From Streptomyces sp. (GTDB lineage Bacteria > Actinomycetota > Actinomycetes > Streptomycetales > Streptomycetaceae), in assembly GCF_019510245.1 (NCBI RefSeq), contig NZ_JAEKKT010000208.1:16763-80762 (forward strand): 64,000 nt of DNA, given 5' to 3'. Of this stretch, positions 31,975 through 39,956 are shown piece after piece. Below the pieces are notes generated by a model. It did not search any database. It was not told where the DNA came from and worked only from the letters and a program-made list of their open reading frames with translations. A program made the translations under genes and the position numbers. Position 1 is the first letter of the stretch, and the number at the start of each line of letters is the position of its first letter.

Positions 31975-32988
31975 ATGGGCTGGACGGTCCTCTACGTGGC
32001 GTTCGGCATCGTCGCTTTGTGGTTGCTCGGCGAGGTGCTGCTGCAGTACAAGGCGCGGCTGCGCTGGCGGCTGCTCGCCTTCGTCGGCTTCCTCGGGGTC
32101 GTCTTCGGTGTCCTGATCCCCTCGGTCATCGTGATCGGCGTGGGTGCGATCGCCTTCGCGGTCGGCCAGACCTACGTCACGCTGTCGTTCCGCCGCGGCT
32201 TCGAGTCCGGCTGGGCGGTCAAGCGGCCGGGTACGGACGGTGACGGCGCCGGCCTGCCCAAGCGCCGCCGCGGCGAACCGGACCAGGACCCGAGTTCGGA
32301 GGCCACCGACCCGGACGCGGCCGACGCCGCCTACGCCGAGCAGCAGGGCTCCTACGCCGCGGCCGGCGGCGCCGCGTCCTACGGCGGTGACGACTACGAC
32401 CGCGACGACGTCTTCACCCCGGCGGCCCGCACCATGGAGCCCGGCGCGACCGATTCCACCGCGGTGTACGAGCCGCAGCCGATGCCCGACGACACCGGCT
32501 CCTACGGCGTCTACCGCGACTCCGGCTACGCCGCCGGCGCCGACCAGCAGGCCGCCTACGCGACCGCCGGCCAGGACCAGGCGTACGCCGCCCAGGGCAC
32601 CGACCAGAACTACGCCTACGACTACTCCGGCTACGGCCAGCAGCAGTACGGCTACGACACGAGCGGCGGCCAGCAGCAGTACGCCAACTACTCGGACCCG
32701 TACATCGGCAACCAGACCTACGGCGGCGCCGGGTACGACCAGTCGTCGTACGGCACCCAGCAGTACGACCAGCAGGGTTACGCCCAGGGCCAGTACGGCA
32801 ACGGCACCGGCGGCTACGGCGAGACCCCGGCGGGCGGTGTCTGGGTCCCGCAGCAGCGCGCCGACGAGACCTACGGCGGCGAACTCCCGCAGGAGCAGCA
32901 GTACCCCTACCAGGGCGACGGCCAGGGTCACCAGGGTCAGCAGCAGGGCCACCAGGGCAACGGGTACGACGAGCAGTACCGTTTCTGA
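31975..32988 (+). CDS. Two-TM membrane protein with long Tyr/Gln/Gly-rich low-complexity tail
   Basis: This 337-residue protein has two N-terminal membrane helices (residues 3-20 and 33-63). A basic-acidic linker follows, then about 200 residues rich in Tyr, Gln, Gly, Ala and Asp, with recurrent YGQQQY, GYDQ, YAAQG and QQQ motifs. The composition resembles prion-like or phase-separating regions of RNA-binding proteins and some bacterial cell-pole proteins. GGAGAGGGG upstream supports ATG 31975. It is separated by 56 bp from metF and could share its transcript. No family function is known to me. A role as an intracellular scaffold is a guess based on composition and the dcw-side location. Confidence 0.8.
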   Translation: MGWTVLYVAFGIVALWLLGEVLLQYKARLRWRLLAFVGFLGVVFGVLIPSVIVIGVGAIAFAVGQTYVTLSFRRGFESGWAVKRPGTDGDGAGLPKRRRGEPDQDPSSEATDPDAADAAYAEQQGSYAAAGGAASYGGDDYDRDDVFTPAARTMEPGATDSTAVYEPQPMPDDTGSYGVYRDSGYAAGADQQAAYATAGQDQAYAAQGTDQNYAYDYSGYGQQQYGYDTSGGQQQYANYSDPYIGNQTYGGAGYDQSSYGTQQYDQQGYAQGQYGNGTGGYGETPAGGVWVPQQRADETYGGELPQEQQYPYQGDGQGHQGQQQGHQGNGYDEQYRF

Positions 32989-33009
32989 AGTCTTCTGGCA
33001 GCGCCCGGC

Positions 33010-34518
33010 TCACTGCGAGCCGCGGAACTCCGGCCCCTCCACGATCAGCCCGGCCACCAATGCCCCCGACATGCCCGCGTGCGGGAGCCCGCCACCGGGG
33101 TGTGACCAGCCGCCGACGGTGAACAGGCCCGGCAGCGCTGTGGTGTTGGACGGGTGCAGTACGCCTTCCGCCGCGGCCAGCGCCGGTGGTGGCACCGCAC
33201 CGCCGGTGGCGCCGGTCTCCCGCTCGGTGTCCAGGGGTGTGCGGACCTCGCGCCACAGCAGCCGCTCGCGCAGTCCCGGCACCGCACGCTCGGCCGCGGC
33301 CGCCATCCGGTCCGCGAACGCGTCGGCGGCCCCCGGCGCCGCCCAGTCGTACTCCGCCACCGACGGCACCGTCGCCGTAACCACCACGGACTCGTGTTCC
33401 GCGTCGGGACGCTGGGCCGGGTCGCCCGGCCGGTCCACGACGACCGTCGGCAGATCCGGCAGCTCTCCGTGCGCGAACTCGGCCAGGTCGCCCTCGGCGT
33501 CGGGCGAGTGCACCACCGTGCGGTGCACGGCGCCCGGCTCCTGCGCACCGCGCAGCGCCAGACACACCACCACCCGGCCCGGGTAGCGGCCCTCGGGCTG
33601 CGGGCGCACGTCCTGCGCGCGGTACAGCTCCCTGCTCCCGACCAGGCCGCCCAGCCGCCAAGGACCCGTGCCGACGACGAAGTCCGCCTCCGCCACCGTG
33701 CCCCCGGCCAACTCCACGCCCGCCGCCCGGCCGTCCTTCTCCAGGACCCGCGCGACCTCGGCGCCGAAGACGAACTCGACCCGCCGCCGCAGGCACCGCT
33801 CGTACACCGCGCGCGCCAACTCCCGTATGCCACCGCGGACGTACCAGGTGCCGAAGGCGTGCTCCAGGTAGGGCAGCACGGCCGCGCTCGCCGGGGCGGT
33901 CCCGGGATCGAGGCCGTACGCGAGCGCGTAGCCGTCCAGCAGCTGTGACAGCCGTGGGTCACGCAGCTCCCAGGCGCCGATCTCGTAGAGCGTGCTCGCC
34001 CTGCGCGTGCGCAGCAGCTTCTTGTGCGGGACCGACGGGTACGGCTCGCGCTCGGCGAGCACCTGCCAGTCAGGCCACAGCGGCTCCTCCAGGAGCGGGC
34101 GCCGGGTGCGGTCCCAGGCCTCCCGGGCCCGCACCAGGAAGTCGCCCCAGCGCTGCCCGGCACCGGTGCCGAGGGCCTCGTCCAGGGCGGCCACCACGCC
34201 CGCGCGGGACGCGTTCGGCAGCGACACCTCCGTGCCGTCCGCGAAGACGTGCCGGGCCGACGGGTCCACCTGGACCAGCTCGACGCAGTCCTCCAGCGGC
34301 TCCTTGCCGGTCTTGACGAACAGGTCGCGGTACACGGCGGGCAGCGGCAGCAGCCCCGGGCCGGTGTCGAAGGCGAACCCGTCGCGCTCGAACCGGCGCA
34401 CCCCGCCGCCGTACGTCTCCGTACGCTCGTACACCGTCACCCGGTGGCCCGCGACGGCCAGCCGGGCGGCCGCCGCCATGGCGCCCATCCCGGCGCCGAT
34501 CACCGCAATCCGTCCCAT
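33010..34518 (-). CDS. CrtI/phytoene-desaturase-like FAD oxidoreductase
   Basis: This 502-residue protein has an N-terminal FAD motif (IAVIGAGMGAMAAAARLA) with TVYERTETYGGGVRRFE, and a C-terminal signature GLFTVGGWSHPGGGLPHAGMSG. The latter is typical of carotenoid desaturases and related isomerases. It stands alone, with no phytoene synthase or lycopene cyclase gene nearby, so a carotenoid substrate is not implied. The start at ATG 34518 has no ribosome site. TAAAGT (minus, 34526-34531) ends 7 nt upstream, suggesting a leaderless mRNA. It converges on the Tyr/Gln-rich protein gene. Confidence 0.83.
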   Translation of the reverse strand: MGRIAVIGAGMGAMAAAARLAVAGHRVTVYERTETYGGGVRRFERDGFAFDTGPGLLPLPAVYRDLFVKTGKEPLEDCVELVQVDPSARHVFADGTEVSLPNASRAGVVAALDEALGTGAGQRWGDFLVRAREAWDRTRRPLLEEPLWPDWQVLAEREPYPSVPHKKLLRTRRASTLYEIGAWELRDPRLSQLLDGYALAYGLDPGTAPASAAVLPYLEHAFGTWYVRGGIRELARAVYERCLRRRVEFVFGAEVARVLEKDGRAAGVELAGGTVAEADFVVGTGPWRLGGLVGSRELYRAQDVRPQPEGRYPGRVVVCLALRGAQEPGAVHRTVVHSPDAEGDLAEFAHGELPDLPTVVVDRPGDPAQRPDAEHESVVVTATVPSVAEYDWAAPGAADAFADRMAAAAERAVPGLRERLLWREVRTPLDTERETGATGGAVPPPALAAAEGVLHPSNTTALPGLFTVGGWSHPGGGLPHAGMSGALVAGLIVEGPEFRGSQ

Positions 34519-34565
34519 GCCCGCGACTTTATCGACCGCCACCGACAGTGCGATCCGGCGGGCCG

Positions 34566-35180
34566 TCAGCCGGGCGGCGGTCCCGCCTGCGCCGCGAGCC
34601 GGCGCTCCTCGCGGCGCTGGGCCCGGCGGCGCCAGAAGCGCCGGATCCGGGAGACCAGGAACACCAGCACGGTCAGGCCGGTCGCCAGCAGCACCGCCGC
34701 GATGATCGCCGCCGCCAGCGGATGGAACATCGCGAACGACACGATCCCGGCGACCCCGAGATCCTCGGCGAAGCTCAGCACGATGTTGCTGAACGGCTCC
34801 GGCGAGGTGTTGACCGCCATCCGGGTCCCGGCCTTCACGGTGTGGCTGGCCAGGGCCGTGGAACCGCCGACCAGCCCGGCCACCACGTCGTTGACCGAGC
34901 CGCTGTGCCCGGCGAGCAGCGCACCGACCCAGGCGCCCGCGACCGGCCGGATCACCGTGTGCACGGAGTCCCACACCGAGTCGACGTACGGGATCTTGTC
35001 GGCGACCGCCTCGCACAGGAACAGCACGCCCGCGGCGATCAGCACCTCGGGGCGCTGCAGCGTCTCGGGGACGTCGTCGCTCAGGCCCGTCGCGCCGAAG
35101 AGGCCGAGCAGCAGGACCACCGCGTAGGCGTTGATTCCGCTGGCCCAACCGCTGGTGAAGACCAAGGGGAGTACGGACAC
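34566..35180 (-). CDS. DUF4126 membrane protein
   Basis: This 204-residue protein has about five membrane helices with a central glycine-rich core (WASGINAYAVVLLLGLFG, SVNDVVAGLVGGSTALASHT), then a basic cytoplasmic tail (RRFWRRRAQRREERR). GTG 35180 is used. It lacks a ribosome site, and TACGAT (minus, 35188-35193) ends 7 nt upstream, so the mRNA is probably leaderless. A MacR-box-like palindrome lies 56-71 bp upstream of the start codon (35236-35251), the right distance for an activator. The biochemical function of DUF4126 is unknown. Confidence 0.82.
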   Translation of the reverse strand: MSVLPLVFTSGWASGINAYAVVLLLGLFGATGLSDDVPETLQRPEVLIAAGVLFLCEAVADKIPYVDSVWDSVHTVIRPVAGAWVGALLAGHSGSVNDVVAGLVGGSTALASHTVKAGTRMAVNTSPEPFSNIVLSFAEDLGVAGIVSFAMFHPLAAAIIAAVLLATGLTVLVFLVSRIRRFWRRRAQRREERRLAAQAGPPPG

Positions 35181-35564
35181 GGACGCGATCGTAGCCAGTC
35201 GCCGGCCGCGCGTCCTGGGCCTCGGTGCGCAGACCTGAGTACAGGTACCTAGGAAGCGAGTTGAGTACGCGCGCGGATGGGCCGCGACCTGCGTGGACGA
35301 GAGAGTGGAGGCACGGAAGGGGGCGCGGGGTCCGGCACCGCCGACACGGGGCGGCGGAACGGCACCTTCGCCCTTGACCGCTCCTTCCGCCGATGCGCGT
35401 CGGCGGAAGCGAGACACGGGGGAGAGGGGACCCGGGGAACGACGGGAAACCGGGGGAGCACGGGGGCGCGGAAGGCGCCGGTCCGACGGCGGCCCGCGGG
35501 GGACGCGGCCGCCGGCGGCCGGCGCTTTCGCACTCCCACGCGCGCGTGCCGGTCCCGGAAGGGC
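35181..35564. other. 384-bp gap between the TetR-family gene and the DUF4126 gene
   Basis: The left part carries the DUF4126 promoter and the MacR-box-like site. The rest (35290-35560) is purine-rich GC sequence with no credible open frame, hairpin or ribosome site. Confidence 0.6.
35236..35251. promoter_or_regulatory. MacR-box-like palindrome upstream of DUF4126 gene
   Basis: TGAGTAC-AG-GTACCTA compares with the MacR site I recall as TGAGTAC-nn-GTACTCA: the left half is exact and the right half matches 5 of 7. A further half-site TGAGTAC follows at 35262-35268. The centre lies about 64 bp upstream of the presumed leaderless start. Confidence 0.55.
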
Positions 35565-36245
35565 TCAGCCCTTCCCGCTCACCCGCCCCTGGAGGAGCCG
35601 GGACAGCGCCGCGTGGACATCGTCCAGGGAGCGCTCCGGCTGGAAGGACTTCCAGTCCAGCGCGGCCACCAGCACCATCCCGACCAGGGCGGCCGCCGTC
35701 AGCTGGACGTCGATCTCGTCGCTGAACTCGCCGTTCGCCACGCCCTCGCGCAGCACCCCCTCGACCACCGCGACGGCCTGTTGCCGGACCACCATCAGCG
35801 TCGACTGCCAGGCCCGGTTGGTGCGCCACAGCTCCGCCACGTAGAGCTGCGTGAAGGCCGGGTAGCGGTCGATGAAGACGAGGCCCGCGCGGACCATCGC
35901 GTCCAGGGCGTCGACCCGGCTGCCGCCCTCCCGTTCGGTCTGCTCGGCGGCGTCTCTCAGGGACGCCGTCAGGAGGCCCACGCCGTGCCGCAGCAGCTCC
36001 TCGAAGAGGACCGACTTGCTCGCGAAGTTGTAGTAGACCGTGCCCTTCGCGACGCCTGCCCGTTCGGCGATCTCGTCCACCGTGGTGGCCGAGAAGCCCT
36101 GCTCGGCGATGAGCGTGACGGCGGCCTCGTAGAGCTTCTGCCGGGTGGCCTCACGGCGTGTGCTGCCGCCCGTGGTGCTGCTGCTTTCCATGGTCCCGAT
36201 TCTCACAGGAACGGCGGCCCCCGCGGGCACGGAAGAAGAGGTCAT
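35565..36245 (-). CDS. TetR-family repressor of the YhgE/ABC operon
   Basis: This 226-residue regulator has a typical N-terminal DNA-binding domain: FSATTVDEIAERAGVAKGTV then YYNFASKSVLFEEL. It has an all-helical ligand domain. ATG 36245 is preferred (GAGG 5 nt upstream, 7 bp after the stop of the YhgE-type gene); ATG 36191 is a shorter alternative. It is the last gene of a three-gene operon. The palindromic operator at 39146, overlapping the operon promoter, suggests autoregulation and relief by a toxic hydrophobic ligand, as for many TetR-exporter pairs. Confidence 0.88.
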   Translation of the reverse strand: MTSSSVPAGAAVPVRIGTMESSSTTGGSTRREATRQKLYEAAVTLIAEQGFSATTVDEIAERAGVAKGTVYYNFASKSVLFEELLRHGVGLLTASLRDAAEQTEREGGSRVDALDAMVRAGLVFIDRYPAFTQLYVAELWRTNRAWQSTLMVVRQQAVAVVEGVLREGVANGEFSDEIDVQLTAAALVGMVLVAALDWKSFQPERSLDDVHAALSRLLQGRVSGKG

Positions 36246-36252
36246 CGACGCC

Positions 36253-38337
36253 TCACAGGCTCAGCTCGGGATGCAGGCGGTCCAGCGTCCACACCTGGCG
36301 GCGCCGGGCCGACAGCGCGGTGAGCGCCAGTGCACCCGCCGTGAACGCCACCAGGACGGCACAGGCCTGCCACACCGGACCCAGACCGCCGCCCGTGATC
36401 AGCCGCCGCAGCGCCGACACGACATAGCTCATCGGCAGGAACGGGTGGATCGCGTTGAAGAACCCCGGGCTGGTCTGCACCGGATACGTGCCGCCCGCCG
36501 ACGTCAGCTGGAGCATCAGCAGGGCGAGGACGAGGATCCGGCCCGCCGCCCCGAAGCGTGCGTTCAGCCACTGCACGATCGCCGCGAAGCAGGCCGCCAC
36601 CAGGAACAGGAACCCGACCGTACCGGCCGCGCGGACCATCTGGAGCCCGATCGCCCAGTGCAGGACGGCCATCAGGGCGGCCGTCTGCAGCACCCCGACC
36701 GCGACCACCGGCAGCCAGCCCGCCAGCGCGATCCGCCAGGCCGCCGAACCGGCCGCCAGGGCACGCCGGTTGAGCGGCTGGATCAGCATGTAGGCCACCA
36801 TCGCGCCGACCCACAGGGAGAGCGGGATGAAGTACGGGGCGAACCCGGTGCCGTAGTTGGGTGCCTTGTGCAGGTCGTGCGAGGCGAGCCGGACCGGGTC
36901 GGCCATGACCCCGGTCCGCTCGTCGCGGTCCTGCTTGTCGTAGTCGGGGATCTTCGCCGCACCGTCGTGCAGGCCGCCGGCGAGCGTGTTGGAGCCGTCG
37001 GCGAGCTTGTACATCCCGCCGTTGAGGTCGTAGGCGCCGGACTCGAGCCTGCCGAGGCCGCTGTCGAGGCCGGTGGCGCCGGTGACGGCCGTGCCGAGTC
37101 CGGTGTGCAGCCTGGCGGCGCCCGCGGCCACCTGAGCCGCGCCGTCGTTCAGCTTGTCGATCTTCTTGACGGCGTCGGCGACGTCCTCGGAGAGGTGCGG
37201 GGCGCGGTCGGCGAGGGCCTGCGCCTGGGTCTGGAGCGTGCCGAGGTTCCGGTCGAGCGTCTTCAGGTCGCCGTTCTGGTCGGCGATCAGCGTGTTCAGG
37301 TCGTCGGCGACCGACGCCACGTCGCCGGCCGCGTCCCTGGCCTTCTTCAGGTCGGGGCAGACCGGGTCGGTCAGCAGGTCCGCCGAGCAGCGCGCCGCGT
37401 AGACCTGGTCCAGGGTGTCCGCGGCCGCGTGCGCGGTCCTCGCGGCCGCCGGGGCGGTCTTCACCAGGACGCCCAGGTTGCCGCGGACGGTCCGTACCGA
37501 GTCGGCGACCAGCCGGGCGGTGTCACCGATGGTCTTCTCGTTCTTCGCCAGGTACGGGCCGACCCTGCCGTAGACGCCGTCGACCTGGTCCGCCAGCACC
37601 TGGGTGCCGTCCGCGACCTGCCGCGAGCCGTCCGCCAGCGTCCCCGCGCCCGCGTCCAGTTTCCTGATCCCCTTGGCGAGCTTCCCGCTTCCGGTCTTGG
37701 CGTCCGACAGGCCGTCGGCGAGGTCCTTCGACCCCTGCTCGGCCTTCCCGATGCCCCCGGCGAGCGTGTCGGCGCCCTCGGCGGCCTTCACGGTCTGTCC
37801 GTGGATGTCGGCGAACGAGACGAAGATGCGGTCCAGGAAGGACCGGGACGCCTTGGTGGACGCGGCCGAGCGCACCTCGTTGAAGACCGTGCGGGAGATC
37901 TGCCCGACGATGTAGTTGTTCGCGTCGTTCGTGCGCACCTGGAGCGCACCGGTCTCCGGGGAGTCGCCGGCGCTGGAGGCGATGCGCGCGCTGAAGTCGG
38001 CGGGCACGGTCAGCGACAGGTAGTACGTGCCGTTCTCGACGCCCCGGCGGGCCTCGGCGGCGCTCACCTGGTGCCAGTCGAAGCTCTTGCTGTCCTTCAG
38101 CCCGGCCACGATGTCGTCGCCCGCGGTGACCCGCTTTCCGCTCGCGGTCGCCCCCTTGTCGTCGTTGACGAGTGCCACGGGGACGCGGTCGAGGCGGCCG
38201 TAGGGATCCCAGAACGACCACAGGTACAGCGCGCCGTACAGCAGCGGCAGCACCAGCAGGGCCACCAGGGCCGCGCGCGGCAGCCTGCCCCGTCCGAAGC
38301 GCCTGAGCTCAAGCGCGGCCAGTCGCGGCGAGCGCAT
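36253..38337 (-). CDS. YhgE/Pip-domain ABC-2-type membrane protein
   Basis: This 694-residue protein has one N-terminal helix (LVALLVLPLLYGALYLWSF), a large extracytoplasmic region of about 450 residues and five to six C-terminal membrane helices of the ABC-2 type. The external region contains a long series of 10-11-residue glycine/leucine repeats (of the ADGLxxAxxGSxxLAxG form) that form an extended coiled rod. Such proteins resemble phage-infection protein YhgE and mycobacterial-type exporters. It overlaps the ATPase gene by 29 nt, implying one complex. Substrate unknown; the TetR regulator suggests drug or lipid export. Confidence 0.87.
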   Translation of the reverse strand: MRSPRLAALELRRFGRGRLPRAALVALLVLPLLYGALYLWSFWDPYGRLDRVPVALVNDDKGATASGKRVTAGDDIVAGLKDSKSFDWHQVSAAEARRGVENGTYYLSLTVPADFSARIASSAGDSPETGALQVRTNDANNYIVGQISRTVFNEVRSAASTKASRSFLDRIFVSFADIHGQTVKAAEGADTLAGGIGKAEQGSKDLADGLSDAKTGSGKLAKGIRKLDAGAGTLADGSRQVADGTQVLADQVDGVYGRVGPYLAKNEKTIGDTARLVADSVRTVRGNLGVLVKTAPAAARTAHAAADTLDQVYAARCSADLLTDPVCPDLKKARDAAGDVASVADDLNTLIADQNGDLKTLDRNLGTLQTQAQALADRAPHLSEDVADAVKKIDKLNDGAAQVAAGAARLHTGLGTAVTGATGLDSGLGRLESGAYDLNGGMYKLADGSNTLAGGLHDGAAKIPDYDKQDRDERTGVMADPVRLASHDLHKAPNYGTGFAPYFIPLSLWVGAMVAYMLIQPLNRRALAAGSAAWRIALAGWLPVVAVGVLQTAALMAVLHWAIGLQMVRAAGTVGFLFLVAACFAAIVQWLNARFGAAGRILVLALLMLQLTSAGGTYPVQTSPGFFNAIHPFLPMSYVVSALRRLITGGGLGPVWQACAVLVAFTAGALALTALSARRRQVWTLDRLHPELSL

Positions 38338-39106
38338 CGCCGGCCTCCTCGTCTTCCGACTCTTCCAACTCTTCCGACCCTTCCGGCTTTTCTGACTCTT
38401 CCGAGGCCTCCGTCGCCCCGGTGCTTCCGGTGCGTACGACGACGGCCCCCGCCATCGCCTGTCCGCACACCGCCACCACCGTCGTCCCGGCCTCGGCGAT
38501 CGACGTCAACAGCGTCCGCACCTCGGCCCGTTCGGACTCCGACAGCTTCAGGTCGGCGTCGTCCACGGCCAGCAGCCGCGGCGTGCCGACCAGCGCCAGC
38601 GCCACGGACAGCCGCAGCGCCTCGATCCGCTCCAGATCCCGTACGGCGGTCCGGGCGCCCTTGGGCAGCGACTCCAGGTCGAGCCCGGCGGCGGCCAGGG
38701 CGCCGTCTATCCGCTCCTGTGCCTGCGCCCTGCGCTCCGCGCGGGGCCGCAGCAACGCGCGCAGGGAGTCGCCGAACCGGCGCTGCAGCAGGGCCCGTTC
38801 GCGCAGGTGCTCGCCGACGGTCAGGGCGGGTTCGAGGTCGGTGACCCCGGCCACGTTGGCCACCGCGCTGATCCGCCGTGCCGCCGCGAGCTGCTTGGGC
38901 AGCCGGGCCGCGCCGACGTTCGCGGTGCCTTCGGTGGCCTTCATTCGGCCGGTGAGCGCGAGCAGCAGACAGGTTCGGCCGGAGCCGGACGGCCCCTCCA
39001 CCGCGATCAGCGCGCCGGGCCCGGCGTCCAGGGAGATCCCCCGGAACGCCCAGCCCCGCGGTCCCTCGAGCCCGAGGCGCTCGGCCGTGACAGGTACGCC
39101 GTGCAC
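38309..39106 (-). CDS. Atypical ABC-type ATPase with degenerate catalytic motifs
   Basis: This 265-residue protein follows the ABC ATPase layout but the key residues are altered. Walker A is GPSGSGRTC (residues 38-46), so the catalytic Lys is Arg44. The LSGGQ signature is replaced by a DLERIEALRLSVAL segment. Walker B reads RLLAVDDADL, with Asp where the catalytic Glu is expected. The C-terminus is a low-complexity acidic tail (EESEKPEGSEELEESEDEE). GTG 39106 has AGGGGGGAA upstream. It overlaps the YhgE-type permease gene by 29 nt. It may hydrolyse ATP poorly or act as a regulatory partner. Confidence 0.8.
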   Translation of the reverse strand: MHGVPVTAERLGLEGPRGWAFRGISLDAGPGALIAVEGPSGSGRTCLLLALTGRMKATEGTANVGAARLPKQLAAARRISAVANVAGVTDLEPALTVGEHLRERALLQRRFGDSLRALLRPRAERRAQAQERIDGALAAAGLDLESLPKGARTAVRDLERIEALRLSVALALVGTPRLLAVDDADLKLSESERAEVRTLLTSIAEAGTTVVAVCGQAMAGAVVVRTGSTGATEASEESEKPEGSEELEESEDEEAGDALAATGRA

Positions 39107-39145
39107 TGGTTCCCCCCTGCGTTCTTCGAAGCGGGCACTTTTTGA

Positions 39146-39159
39146 ACTGACTGGTCAGT
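39146..39159. promoter_or_regulatory. Probable TetR operator
   Basis: ACTGAC-TG-GTCAGT is a perfect 6-2-6 palindrome located at the predicted transcription start of the ATPase-YhgE-TetR operon. It is the obvious binding site for the TetR protein encoded at the end of that operon. Confidence 0.75.
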
Positions 39160-39162
39160 GCA

Positions 39163-39191
39163 AAACTACTCCGAACCTACGATCGAAGCAA
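39163..39191 (-). promoter_or_regulatory. Promoter of the ABC-YhgE-TetR operon
   Basis: On the minus strand TTGCTT (39186-39191), a 17-bp spacer and TAGTTT (39163-39168) form a good vegetative promoter. The start point should fall within or next to the operator at 39146-39159. Confidence 0.75.
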
Positions 39192-39290
39192 AACCCCAGG
39201 TCAGAACGGATTGTCAGTGCCATACCTCACGATGGGCACATACGGCACCCCGTGTGAGGGCGCCGTCACTCAGACGACAGGAGGTTCGTC

Positions 39291-39808
39291 ATGGCCAACT
39301 CGTCAGCGTCCGCCGCCCACCGGCGCCGCGCCTCCGGCCCTGCCCCCTCACTGACCGGCCCGGCGAGCGATGTGCACCCCGTGCTCCGCCGGGCCACGGC
39401 CCCGCCCGCCGCCCTCGACCTGCTCACCCAGGCCCGCGCCGCCCTGGACGAGGCCGAACTGCTCGACACCCCCAACGAGAGCTGCGCGACCGCCCACCTG
39501 GCCGCCCTGCGCACCGCAGCCGCGGTGCTCGCCGCCGTGCCTGGGAGGTGCTCCCCGAGGTCGCGCCCGAGCTCACCGAGTGGAGCGCCCTGTTCGCCTC
39601 CGGCGCCGCCCGCCGGGCCCGCGCCGAGGCCGGCATCCAGGGCGCGGCGGGCCGCCGGGACGCCGACGACCTGATACGGGACGTGGCGATGTTCCTCCGT
39701 ATCGCCGAGCGGATGCTCGTCCTCCAGCCGGTGCTGCCACAGCCGCGCCGGCAGGACGGGGAGCGGCCGGCCGGCGACCCGGGAAGGGAGCTGCCCGACG
39801 CGGGATGA
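39291..39808 (+). pseudogene. SAV_6107-like HEPN-domain protein, frame broken by internal deletion
   Basis: ATG 39291 with AGGAGG upstream opens an 82-codon segment typical of the actinobacterial SAV_6107/HEPN-like family (LDLLTQARAALDEAELLDTP). Near 39536 the frame ends for this protein. Its expected continuation, AWEVLPEVAPELTEWSALF to the C-terminus (stop at 39808), is found in another frame from about 39539. Roughly 20 codons of Pro/Arg-rich sequence normally between the two are missing. The first frame would otherwise run through nonsense to 39674. The type of lesion resembles that in glkA. True pseudogene or assembly error cannot be told apart here. Confidence 0.78.
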
Positions 39809-39956
39809 CCAGGCAAGGCGGCGGAGGCATCGGGCGGCGGAGGCAATAGGGTGGAGAGCGCCTGAAGCCTTCCTTCCTCCCGCATCCCGGGCCGGGGGAG
39901 GCACCGAGTTCGCGCCGCCGGGCAACAGGCGGTGCCGCGCCGAGGAGTCAACTGCC

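Noticed and set aside
33010..35829. A 939-codon minus-strand frame joining the CrtI-like protein to upstream sequence
   Set aside because: Real protein begins at ATG 34518 with the FAD motif. The extension lies antisense or out of frame to the DUF4126 gene.
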